Source: CAYQZD01 sp964421875 (GTDB taxonomy: Bacteria; Electryoneota; Tariuqbacteria; Tariuqbacterales; Tariuqbacteraceae). Taken from it: a stretch of DNA of 36,246 bases. The DNA lies in the NCBI GenBank assembly GCA_964421875.1, contig CAYQZD010000030.1, positions 1 to 36,246 of the forward strand, read 5' to 3'. This document shows, one piece after another, positions 1 to 7,128 of the stretch (position 1 is its first letter; the number at the start of each line of letters is the position of its first letter). The notes beneath the pieces were generated by a model. That model did not search any database. It saw nothing but the letters and a program-made list of their open reading frames with translations, and was not told the DNA's origin. Both the position numbers and the translations under genes were made by a program.

Positions 1-32
1 TTTACAAGTTTGCAGGTTTACAAGTTTATCGA
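1..32. repeat. Short tandem array, 8-bp period
   Basis: Four imperfect copies of an 8-mer related to TTTACAAG (TTTACAAG, TTTGCAGG, TTTACAAG, TTTATCGA). The array may continue beyond the left edge. It is one of six period-7 or period-8 arrays in gaps of this window. Confidence 0.55.
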
Positions 33-37
33 TGGCG

Positions 38-59
38 GGGGCGGTTCGCGAACCGCCCC
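38..59. repeat. Perfect 22-bp palindrome (GGG/CCC-ended family)
   Basis: Left arm GGGGCGGTTCG and right arm CGAACCGCCCC are exact reverse complements, followed by TA. It belongs to the family with fixed G-run/C-run ends and variable inner arms also seen near 1866, 1922, 12046, 12088, 24319, 24438 and 24483. Apart from this and the adjacent tandem array, I see nothing in 1-300; the short minus-strand frame at 75-272 looks like chance. Confidence 0.7.
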
Positions 60-300
60 TACAGACCGCTTCATCTAACCATTTTTTCTCTTGTCAATCT
101 GAGGATACGAAAAGAAACCATCGAATGACGGTTTAAATCTGTGAATAAATGCGCATATTAGTTGAAAAGTTCCCTTTTTTTTCATAAATTTCAGGACTTC
201 GATTTTCCTGATTTTTAATATGTGAGTTGAATATGGTAAATTCAATTCATTCAATGAGTTTATTTCGGTCATTTATAAACAATTTCTAAGGTATAAGAAC

Positions 301-1773
301 ATGCCAATCGCATTATGGATAATAATAGTAATCGCGGTAATCACCGCTCTGTATTTCCTCGCCAACATCTTTATGTATAAAAAGGTTGGCCCTAATGAAG
401 TCCTGATTATCTCCGGCGGCAAGCGCCGCAAGGTTCAGGACCCTGACGGAACGGAGAAGGAAATCGGTTACCGCTATGTTCTGGGCGGGGGTTCGTTCAT
501 CAATCCGCTTAAAGAATCCGCCCAGGTTCTTCCACTGGAAATTTACACCGTCGGAGTCAAGACACCTGAGGTGCTGACTTCACAAGGGGTGCACATTATC
601 GCCGAGGCCACCGCCCAGGTAAAAATCGCCACCGACGACTATTCCATCCGCCAGGCTGCGGAACAGTTTATGACCACCGGCTCCAAGGGTATCAAGGAGG
701 TGACGGAACAGATTCTGGAGGGCTACGCCCGCGCCGTCATCGGCCATTCCACGGTGGAGAATATCTATCAGAACCGTGACACCTTCAACAAGCAGGTGGT
801 GGAGGAAGCGCACGGCGACTTTTCCAAGATGGGTTTGACGGTGATTTCTTTCACGCTGAAGGACATCTCCGACACTCAAGGGTATTTGGCGGCCTTAGGC
901 AAGCCCCGCATCGCGGAAGTGAAGCGTGACGCCGAGGTAGCTGAGGCGGAAGCGGATAAGGAGACCATCATCAAAGCCGCCGCCGCCCGCAAAGAAGGGG
1001 ACATCGCCAAGTTCCAGGCGGAAGCGGAAATTTCCGCCGCCAACCGCGACTACGAGCTGTCCCGCGCACAATACCAGGCTGAAATCAACAAGGAACGCGC
1101 CAAATCGGACACTTCTTACGAACTGGAGAAACAGCAGATTGCGCTGAACCTGAAGAAGGCGGAATACGCGGTGAAGTTAGCGGAAAAGGAAGAGTCCATC
1201 AAGCTCGAAGACGCGGAAATCACCCGTAAAGAGAAGGAATTGGAAGCCTCCATCAAGAAGAACGCCGACGCCCGCAAATACCAGGTCGAAATCGAAGCCG
1301 AGGCTGAGCGCCGTAAACTGGAACTGGAGTCCTTAGGCAAGGCTGAAGCCATCAAAGCCGAGGGGATGGCCGAGGTCGAGGTCACCAAGCAGCGCGGTAT
1401 CTCCAGGATAGCCTATAACCGCAACTTAGGGCTGGCGGAAGCGGAAGTCGATAAAGCCAAGGGCGAAACCGAGGCGGAAATCCTTAAGAAAAAAGCGGAA
1501 GCCTTCGCTTCCTACAACGAAGCCGCCATCTACCAGATGCTGATTGAAGCGATGCCGGAAGTGGCGAAGGCGGTGTCGGCGCCGCTGTCTCAGGTGGACA
1601 AGATAGTCATGGTGGGGGAGGGAGCTTCCGGCGCCTCCAAGCTGACCGGGCAAGTGGCGGAAATCATCGCCCAGATGCCGACTATTTTAGAATCGGTGGG
1701 GGGCGTGGATGTGAAAAAGCTGCTCAGGAAGATGAATATCCCGACTAAGGATGAGGAAGAAGAGAAATCCTGA
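301..1773 (+). CDS. Flotillin-like SPFH/band 7 membrane scaffold protein
   Basis: This 490-residue protein has one N-terminal membrane segment (about residues 4-26), an SPFH/band 7 domain (about 27-205), then a long coiled coil very rich in A, E and K (about 205-430), the typical flotillin-like run of EAEAE-type repeats. Length and order match bacterial FloT/YuaG-type flotillins (about 480-510 residues). In that family the protein oligomerises in membrane microdomains and helps organise membrane protein complexes and fluidity. The C-terminus is acidic (DEEEEKS). An AAGG sits 9 nt before the ATG at 301. The NfeD partner often encoded beside flotillins is not seen here. Family assignment is secure; the precise subtype (FloA or FloT) is inference, so no symbol is given. 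Confidence 0.93.
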   Translation: MPIALWIIIVIAVITALYFLANIFMYKKVGPNEVLIISGGKRRKVQDPDGTEKEIGYRYVLGGGSFINPLKESAQVLPLEIYTVGVKTPEVLTSQGVHIIAEATAQVKIATDDYSIRQAAEQFMTTGSKGIKEVTEQILEGYARAVIGHSTVENIYQNRDTFNKQVVEEAHGDFSKMGLTVISFTLKDISDTQGYLAALGKPRIAEVKRDAEVAEAEADKETIIKAAAARKEGDIAKFQAEAEISAANRDYELSRAQYQAEINKERAKSDTSYELEKQQIALNLKKAEYAVKLAEKEESIKLEDAEITRKEKELEASIKKNADARKYQVEIEAEAERRKLELESLGKAEAIKAEGMAEVEVTKQRGISRIAYNRNLGLAEAEVDKAKGETEAEILKKKAEAFASYNEAAIYQMLIEAMPEVAKAVSAPLSQVDKIVMVGEGASGASKLTGQVAEIIAQMPTILESVGGVDVKKLLRKMNIPTKDEEEEKS

Positions 1774-1814
1774 AACCACGAATGAACACGAATATACACG
1801 AATAGATTTTACCT

Positions 1815-1842
1815 CTCGTTCCCCCGCTCCCGCGTGGGAATG
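1815..1842. repeat. Imperfect palindrome, GTTCCC...GGGAATG type
   Basis: Arms around TTCCC and GGGAA with GCTCCCGC between them, following CTC. Related copies, in opposite orientation and partly decayed, lie at 33114-33141 and 35058-35085, each with a GGGAACGAG edge. Confidence 0.5.
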
Positions 1843-1865
1843 AATAATATCTCAATCAGTAGTAG

Positions 1866-1884
1866 GGTGGGTTCTTAACCCACC
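1866..1884. repeat. Hairpin, GGG/CCC-ended family
   Basis: Arms GGTGGGTT and AACCCACC are perfectly complementary around a 3-nt loop. AGTAG precedes it, as in other members of this family. Confidence 0.65.
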
Positions 1885-1921
1885 AGATTTTCTATCTCAA
1901 TCAGATTATAGGATTTGGTAG

Positions 1922-1942
1922 GCGGGGGATTTATTCCCCCGC
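1922..1942. repeat. Hairpin, GGG/CCC-ended family
   Basis: Arms GCGGGGGA and TCCCCCGC pair around a 5-nt loop. GGTAG precedes it. It lies in the repeat-filled gap between the flotillin and the DUF433 gene. Confidence 0.6.
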
Positions 1943-1952
1943 AAATCATCGT

Positions 1953-1978
1953 GTCGCAGAGTCCCCGCACTCTGCGAC
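1953..1978. repeat. Constant-loop hairpin (family A)
   Basis: Arms GTCGCAGAGT and ACTCTGCGAC pair perfectly around the loop CCCCGC. This is the first of about a dozen well-formed family A hairpins in the window. Confidence 0.75.
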
Positions 1979-1994
1979 CTAAAATTGAAAGATA

Positions 1995-2022
1995 TGCTGC
2001 AGACTGCGGGGAGTCTGCAGCA
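1995..2022. repeat. Constant-loop hairpin (family A)
   Basis: Arms TGCTGCAGACT and AGTCTGCAGCA pair perfectly (11 bp) around the loop GCGGGG. It lies 20 nt upstream of the DUF433 start, so it probably sits in that transcript's leader. Confidence 0.75.
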
Positions 2023-2041
2023 CACAAGATGGAAAAACGCA

Positions 2042-2275
2042 ATGGACTGGCGAAAACATATTGTTATCGATCCTGCAGTTTTGGTGGGCAAGCCCATCGT
2101 CAAAGGCACGCGAATGTCTGTCGAATTCATCATCGACCTGCTGGGAAGGGGATGGACTATGGAGCAGGTGCTGGAGGAATACGACCATTTGACCCTGGAA
2201 GATATTCAGGCTTGTTTGGCTTATGCCAGTGAAACTTTGAAATCGGAACGGGTGTATTTATTAACACAGGATTAG
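2042..2275 (+). CDS. DUF433 family antitoxin-like protein
   Basis: This 77-residue protein begins MDWRKHIVIDP and contains the DUF433 signature VGKPIVKGTRMSVEFIIDLL, followed by an acidic helical tail. DUF433 proteins are small winged-helix-like proteins commonly encoded just before a DUF5615 PIN-like toxin, as here: the downstream gene starts 9 nt after this stop. The family role is a DNA-binding antitoxin that neutralises the partner and represses the operon. An in-frame ATG at 1985 would add 19 residues, but they are encoded by a family A hairpin and resemble no DUF433 sequence, so I chose 2042. The direct binding partner is inferred from gene order. Confidence 0.85.
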   Translation: MDWRKHIVIDPAVLVGKPIVKGTRMSVEFIIDLLGRGWTMEQVLEEYDHLTLEDIQACLAYASETLKSERVYLLTQD

Positions 2276-2284
2276 GTAGCATAA

Positions 2285-2647
2285 TTGAAGTTTATAGTGA
2301 ATGAGAATATTCCTCGAAGAGTGATAGATACTTTCCGCCTTAAAGGATATGATGTTGTTTCGGTAAGGGAAACAATGAAAGGAGCATCAGATGTAGCTGT
2401 TCTTGAAAGGGCACAGAAAGAAAAACGCATCCTTATCACTAATGACAAAGATTTCGGAGAATTAGCATTTAAAACAGGTTTGCCAGCCGAATGTGGAGTA
2501 ATATTGTTTCGTTTATCAAGTACAACACCTGAAGAATATTGTACACGAGTAACCGAAGTAATTGAAAAAAGTATGGATTTTCAAGGTAATTTTTGCGTGG
2601 TCACCGAAGAGCGTATCCGCCTACGCTCATTAATAAAGAAAGAATAG
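2285..2647 (+). CDS. DUF5615 PIN-like toxin (Mut7-C-type nuclease fold)
   Basis: This 120-residue protein uses a TTG start (TTGAAGTTT). The N-terminus KFIVNENIPR carries the conserved acidic position of the DUF5615/Mut7-C PIN-like fold; further on, RILITNDKDFGELAF carries the second acidic cluster (TNDKDFG), and CGVILFRLS follows, all hallmark segments. The family is predicted to be metal-dependent RNase toxins. The gene follows the DUF433 gene by 9 nt, forming the usual antitoxin-toxin operon. All expected acidic residues appear present and the length is normal, so the toxin looks intact. RNase activity is family inference. Confidence 0.85.
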   Translation: MKFIVNENIPRRVIDTFRLKGYDVVSVRETMKGASDVAVLERAQKEKRILITNDKDFGELAFKTGLPAECGVILFRLSSTTPEEYCTRVTEVIEKSMDFQGNFCVVTEERIRLRSLIKKE

Positions 2648-2656
2648 TATACCAGC

Positions 2657-2682
2657 GCAACAGCGTCTCAGCACCCTGATGT
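2657..2682. repeat. Decayed family A hairpin
   Basis: The sequence resembles the well-formed copy at 12608-12635 with a few substitutions: left part GCAACAG, then CACCCTG. It lies between the toxin stop and the aminotransferase fusion. Confidence 0.4.
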
Positions 2683-2704
2683 GAGTATTTGTGCTATAAT
2701 CAAA

Positions 2705-2732
2705 TGTCGCAGGGTGCGGAGACCCTGCGACA
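2705..2732. repeat. Constant-loop hairpin (family A)
   Basis: Arms TGTCGCAGGGT and ACCCTGCGACA pair perfectly (11 bp) around the loop GCGGAG. It is upstream of the aminotransferase fusion start at 2780. Confidence 0.75.
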
Positions 2733-2743
2733 CAGAAGCATCA

Positions 2744-2778
2744 CTAACCCCTAACCCCCAACCCCTAACCACTAAAAA
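2744..2778. repeat. Heptanucleotide tandem array (CTAACCC-like)
   Basis: Five consecutive 7-mers: CTAACCC, CTAACCC, CCAACCC, CTAACCA, CTAAAAA. The array ends 1 nt before the ATG at 2780, where a ribosome binding site would normally be, and no good Shine-Dalgarno is seen. Confidence 0.65.
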
Positions 2779-2779
2779 T

Positions 2780-5104
2780 ATGTTAGCAGATAGAATACAA
2801 CGCATCGGTTTTTCCCCTACCCTGCGTATCAACGCCAAGGCGCAGCAGATGAAAGCCGAAGGCAAAAACGTCATCGATTTATCGGTGGGCGAGCCGGATT
2901 TCCCCACGCCCGACAATGTGAAGCGGGCGGGAATCGCGGCTATCAACGCCAATTACACTAAGTACACCCCCAACTCCGGTATCCCGGACCTGAAAAAAGC
3001 GATTATCCGCAAATACCGGGAAGAGTGCGGCGTAGAATACAAACCGGGGCAGGTCATCGTCTCTTCCGGGGCGAAAGACTGCCTCTATAATCTGGCGATC
3101 GCCCTGTTTAACAAGGGGGAGGAGTGCATCATCCCCGTCCCCTATTGGGTGTCCTATCCCCATATGGTGAACCTGGCGAAGGGGATGCCGGTCTATGTCC
3201 AGGCGCGCGAAGAAAACGGCTTCCGCATCACCCCGGAGGATTTGGAACGCGCCATCACTCCCAACACCAAAGCCATTATCCTGAACAATCCTTCGAATCC
3301 CACCGGCGGCTCTTACGATGAACACCAGTTGCGGGAAATCGTGGAGGTCGCCCTTAAAGAAGGGCTGGTCATCATCGCCGATGAGATATACGATAAGCTG
3401 ACCTACGACGGATTCCGCTTTGCCAGCGTGGCTTCGCTGGGGGAAAAGGCGCGGGAAAAGTCGGTGATAGTGAACGGTTTCTCCAAGGCTTATTCGATGA
3501 CCGGGTGGCGGCTGGGTTACGCGGTGGGCCCGGCGGAACTCATCGGGGGGATGGACAAGGTGCAGAGCCACAGCACCTCCAACGCCTGTTCCATTTCGCA
3601 GTGGGCGGGGGTGGAAGCCTTAAACGGGCCGCAGTATGAAATCGAGCGGATGCGGTCGGAATTCCAGAAGCGGCGGGATTTTATGCTCTACCGGGCGCAG
3701 ATGCTGACCGGCGTATCCTGCTTCAAGCCGCAGGGAGCGTTTTACATTATGCCCAACGTCAAGTATTACTACGATATGGAATACCGGGGGATGCGGATAC
3801 GGAACTCCTACGGGCTGGCGTACCATCTGCTGAAGGAAGCCAACGTGGCCATAGTCCCCGGCGCCGCCTTCGGGGCGGACGATTTCATCCGGCTTTCCTA
3901 CTCCACTTCGATGGAGAAGATCAAGGAGGCGATGGATAGAATCGCGGTGGCATTATCCAAGCTGGAACCGGCGAAGAAGACGAAAGTCGTTTCCCTCAAG
4001 AACACTATGACCAAGGTGCGGAACTATGTGGACACCGAGCCGGATGTCGGTATCGAAGCGCGCAACGCCTTAGCGTCGGAAAGCGACGCGCACCTGAAGT
4101 ACGACGATTATTTCGAATGGAACGCCAACATCGCCGGCGTGATAGTCCAACTCCGCACCAACAGCCCTCACCTGAACGATTTTTGGATGGAGAACTGGTA
4201 TCCGGGGCAGCTTGAAACCGACTTGGAGCCTCACGGCGTGATTTACGCGGTCAAGGGGGTAACGGGGCGGGAGGCGCGGGCCTTTTACAACTCCGATACC
4301 CGCACCGGATTCATCTTCAACACGGCGTATTACGGGCAGTTACGCTCGATGGCGCTGGGGATGGTGGCGGACATCGCAGAGCGGATGAACGAAGCACACC
4401 TCATCCACGCCGCCTGCCTGGATGTGAACGGCAAGGGGACGCTGATATTCGGCGGGCCCGGATTGGGCAAGTCGGGTCCGGTGTTCAACCTGCTGGCTAA
4501 GCCGGGCGCGAAATTGGTGGCTTATGACTCGGTGTTAGTGCGTTACACAGTGCGGGAAGCGATAGCGGATGCGCCGGAGCGCAAACTCTATTTCAAGACC
4601 AAATTCGGGCGCAAGATGACGGCGCTGTTCGGGCTGTTCGACCGCTCAAAATGCGAAAATGTCCCTTCGAATAAGGACGACTGCGACAGCGAGCCCGATG
4701 GGGGACCTCTCGACCAGGGCAAACCCTTCAGCTACACCGGCTTTTCCAACTCCCGCGCGATGTTAGATCCCTACTGGATTGGCGGCCTGGAGAAACATCA
4801 GCGGCGGACTTCGCTGAAGAACATCGTCATTTTCCACGATGAGGCGATGTCGGGCAAACCGGTGGAAATCCTCCCGCCGGATAAGGCGCTGGAAGTTTTG
4901 GAGAAGGGCGTCACCGGTATGAAGGGCGCGATGAGCGCAAAGGAATCGTTCTTCAATCCCCACACATTGGCGCGGAGCGAGGAGCGGATGGAGTTGCAGC
5001 GGGCGCTGTTCCGGCGCTTATTATCGCTGACCAAGGTTTACTACATCAACGCTTCGATAGGGAAGGAGCGGGTGAAGGAGGCGGTGGAGGAATTGGTGGG
5101 GTGA
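2780..5104 (+). CDS. Class I aminotransferase fused to an HprK-like P-loop domain
   Basis: Residue numbers assume the ATG at 2780 (774 residues). An upstream in-frame ATG at 2681 would translate repeats, so it was rejected. Residues 1-395 are a complete fold-type I aspartate aminotransferase: substrate/PLP motifs NNPSNPTGG (169-177) and DEIYDK (201-206), the Schiff-base lysine K236 in NGFSKAYSMTGWRLGY, and the carboxylate-binding arginine R371 in FIRLSYS. After a linker, about 440-774 resemble HPr kinase-type proteins: LIHAACLDV, then a Walker A GGPGLGKS (558-565) and the acidic AYDSVLV (581-587). The first half predicts PLP-dependent transamination of aspartate or a similar amino acid in the cytosol. 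The second half predicts nucleotide binding or phosphotransfer, but its substrate is unknown. The frame runs through the junction uninterrupted. The aminotransferase call is secure; the HprK-like call is by motif only. Confidence 0.85.
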   Translation: MLADRIQRIGFSPTLRINAKAQQMKAEGKNVIDLSVGEPDFPTPDNVKRAGIAAINANYTKYTPNSGIPDLKKAIIRKYREECGVEYKPGQVIVSSGAKDCLYNLAIALFNKGEECIIPVPYWVSYPHMVNLAKGMPVYVQAREENGFRITPEDLERAITPNTKAIILNNPSNPTGGSYDEHQLREIVEVALKEGLVIIADEIYDKLTYDGFRFASVASLGEKAREKSVIVNGFSKAYSMTGWRLGYAVGPAELIGGMDKVQSHSTSNACSISQWAGVEALNGPQYEIERMRSEFQKRRDFMLYRAQMLTGVSCFKPQGAFYIMPNVKYYYDMEYRGMRIRNSYGLAYHLLKEANVAIVPGAAFGADDFIRLSYSTSMEKIKEAMDRIAVALSKLEPAKKTKVVSLKNTMTKVRNYVDTEPDVGIEARNALASESDAHLKYDDYFEWNANIAGVIVQLRTNSPHLNDFWMENWYPGQLETDLEPHGVIYAVKGVTGREARAFYNSDTRTGFIFNTAYYGQLRSMALGMVADIAERMNEAHLIHAACLDVNGKGTLIFGGPGLGKSGPVFNLLAKPGAKLVAYDSVLVRYTVREAIADAPERKLYFKTKFGRKMTALFGLFDRSKCENVPSNKDDCDSEPDGGPLDQGKPFSYTGFSNSRAMLDPYWIGGLEKHQRRTSLKNIVIFHDEAMSGKPVEILPPDKALEVLEKGVTGMKGAMSAKESFFNPHTLARSEERMELQRALFRRLLSLTKVYYINASIGKERVKEAVEELVG

Positions 5105-5163
5105 GTAAATTTGCATAATTTTATAACTGCGTTATCTTAATTATGTAAAACAAGGATTTTAAG

Positions 5164-6489
5164 ATGGAAAAGAAGAAAAAACAAAAACGACAGCCTGAAT
5201 TCCCAATTACGGCGATAACCGTCAAAGGTTTTAAATCAATTCGAGATGAGACTAATATTGAAATAAAACCTCTCACAATTTTAGCTGGAGCAAACTGCTC
5301 TGGTAAATCAAGCATCATGCAGCCTTTGTTGCTTCTGAAGCAGACTCAAGAATGTGAATATGATCCTGGGCCTTTATTTTTAGATGGTCCCAATGCCAAA
5401 TTTTCACTCGCAGAACAATTATTATGGAAAGATAAAGAAAAAATTTTCGATAGTTTTACGATTGGATTGAAAAGTGAAGAAAATGATATTCGTTTCATAT
5501 ATAAAAAGGCTGGAGAAAAAGGGAAGGGATTTCTCTTAGAGAATCAAAGATGGACAGATGATAATGGAATTTATAATTGGTCTCCCAATATGACACCCGA
5601 AGATATTTTGAAAAATATTCCAGAGGGACTTATTGAAGCCGTTAAAGAGCTTTCAAAACAGTTAGAAAAAGACATGAAGCTTAGTATTAAAAGAGATAAA
5701 TCTTTTCTCTCGTTATCCCCATTTTCATCATCTAAATTCCCTTTTTCTATGTTATTTTCACCTTATGGGAATTATATTCCAGTAATCAGGAAAATGATAC
5801 ACCTTCCTGGATTAAGAGGAAATCCTGCAAGGTCTTATCAAAACATTCAGGCAACAGATAATTATAAAGGACATTTTCAAAATTATACGGCTGGTATAAT
5901 TTCGAATTGGATTGAAAACGATAAGCCAAAGATTTTAAAGTTATCAAGCTGGATGAAAAAGTTAAATCTGACTTGGAAAGTCCATACAGTATATGAAGAT
6001 GACGCTAATATTCAGCTAAAAGTTGGTAGATTACCCAGAGGAAAAAAAGAAGATAAAAATGACTTGGTAAATATCGCGGATGTTGGATTTGGAGTTTCAC
6101 AAGTTTTACCAGTACTAGTGGCATTGTTAGTCGCTGAACCCAATCAGATAGTATATATAGAGCAACCCGAAATTCATCTACATCCTCGTGCGAAAGTTGT
6201 TCTAGCAAAACTAATCTCTGAAACCGCAAAAAGAGGTGTATTCCTAATAATTGAAACGCATTGTGATATTATTTTGAGGGCTATACAAACTCAGATTGCC
6301 AAAGGTAATTTGAAAAAAGATTCTGTGAAGCTCCATTGGTTCAGAAGAGGCAGAGATGGTTCTACCAAAGTAACTTCGGCAGATATAGATGAAAGGGGAT
6401 CTTATGGAAAATGGCCGGTTGATTTTGCAGATATTGATTTAAGAGTTGAAGAGGAATTCATTGAAGCGGCTTCCAGGAAAAGGGATTAA
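5164..6489 (+). CDS. AAA ATPase, DUF3696/OLD-like, probable defence ATPase
   Basis: This 441-residue SMC/ABC-type ATPase begins with the typical ITVKGFKSI strand. It has Walker A GANCSGKS (42-49), a Q-loop region LLLLKQT (55-61), the DUF3696-like LRGNPARSY (217-225), signature region DVGFGVSQVLPVL (306-318), Walker B VYIEQPEIHLHP (330-341) and the switch histidine in IETHCDIIL (363-371). The C-terminal WPVDFADID (417-425) is also typical of DUF3696 ATPases. These usually act as sensor/motor subunits paired with a nuclease or other effector. The downstream PIN-like gene begins 4 nt later. AAGGA precedes the ATG by 6 nt. Codons are A/T-rich compared with the G/C-rich genes on both sides, suggesting horizontal transfer. 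The ATPase call is firm; the defence role is inference from context. Confidence 0.85.
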   Translation: MEKKKKQKRQPEFPITAITVKGFKSIRDETNIEIKPLTILAGANCSGKSSIMQPLLLLKQTQECEYDPGPLFLDGPNAKFSLAEQLLWKDKEKIFDSFTIGLKSEENDIRFIYKKAGEKGKGFLLENQRWTDDNGIYNWSPNMTPEDILKNIPEGLIEAVKELSKQLEKDMKLSIKRDKSFLSLSPFSSSKFPFSMLFSPYGNYIPVIRKMIHLPGLRGNPARSYQNIQATDNYKGHFQNYTAGIISNWIENDKPKILKLSSWMKKLNLTWKVHTVYEDDANIQLKVGRLPRGKKEDKNDLVNIADVGFGVSQVLPVLVALLVAEPNQIVYIEQPEIHLHPRAKVVLAKLISETAKRGVFLIIETHCDIILRAIQTQIAKGNLKKDSVKLHWFRRGRDGSTKVTSADIDERGSYGKWPVDFADIDLRVEEEFIEAASRKRD

Positions 6490-6493
6490 TCTT

Positions 6494-7057
6494 ATGAAAT
6501 CAAGGAAGATTCTAATCATTGATGCTGATGTTATGCAGATGGCTAGCGATATTGCTTCTTATCCCGCTAATATGAAGTGCGTTAGATTCTTAGAAAATGT
6601 TAGAGAAATATGTCATAGAATCTTCATAAGTGAAAAACTGAGAGTTCAGTACGATAATCATAAAACGCGATTCTCAAGTAAGTGGCAAGTAGAAATGATA
6701 AGCAAAAGAAAAAACCTAAATGAAGATAACAAACCAATAATAGACATTGATGAATTAAGGAAAGAATTACTTTCATTAGAAATATTCACTGAAGAAGAAA
6801 AAGATAAAATAGAAAAGGATATTCTCTTATTAGGATGCGCTTTATCGACTGATAAAATAATAATTTCAAACGATGATAATATTCTTAGAAAATTAGTAAG
6901 AGCATGTAAAGAGTCTAACTATATCGCAAGTAAAATAGGTAAAATACACTGGATTAATCCAACACAAGAATCTGAATCTTCATTAAAAAAATGGCTAAAA
7001 TTAGGCGCAAAACCTGATGATTCAAAGATGTTAATAAATATCAAATTATACAACTAA
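6494..7057 (+). CDS. PIN-domain-like nuclease partner of the AAA ATPase
   Basis: This 187-residue protein has a PIN-like layout: IIDADVM with D10/D12 at the end of the first strand, E47 in FISEKLR, D109 in EKDILLLG, then LSTDKIIISNDDNI (117-130), which matches the PIN strand ending in S/T-N-D. The C-terminal IHWINP and basic tail are not recognised. The family prediction is a metal-dependent RNase. The start at 6494 was chosen because AGGAAAAGGG lies just upstream, inside the end of the ATPase gene; a start at 6446 would overlap the ATPase and lose that site. Close spacing and matching A/T-rich composition argue for a two-gene operon. I recognise no named system with exactly this pair. Confidence 0.7.
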   Translation: MKSRKILIIDADVMQMASDIASYPANMKCVRFLENVREICHRIFISEKLRVQYDNHKTRFSSKWQVEMISKRKNLNEDNKPIIDIDELRKELLSLEIFTEEEKDKIEKDILLLGCALSTDKIIISNDDNILRKLVRACKESNYIASKIGKIHWINPTQESESSLKKWLKLGAKPDDSKMLINIKLYN

Positions 7058-7128
7058 CCAGTTCTAATACTAGCAAAATGTGTTGATTATGAGCGTTGAT
7101 TATTTAATCCTACCTTAAATCTACGATT

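Noticed and set aside
75..272. 65-residue minus-strand frame before the flotillin gene
   Set aside because: It has no recognisable domain and lies in A/T-rich leader DNA; nothing supports translation.
2744..2778. CTAACCC repeats as a telomere-like end
   Set aside because: The array is only five units, internal, imperfect, and one of several period-7/8 arrays with other units.
2681..2779. 33 extra N-terminal residues on the aminotransferase fusion
   Set aside because: They translate a family A hairpin and the CTAACCC array and have no counterpart in aminotransferases.
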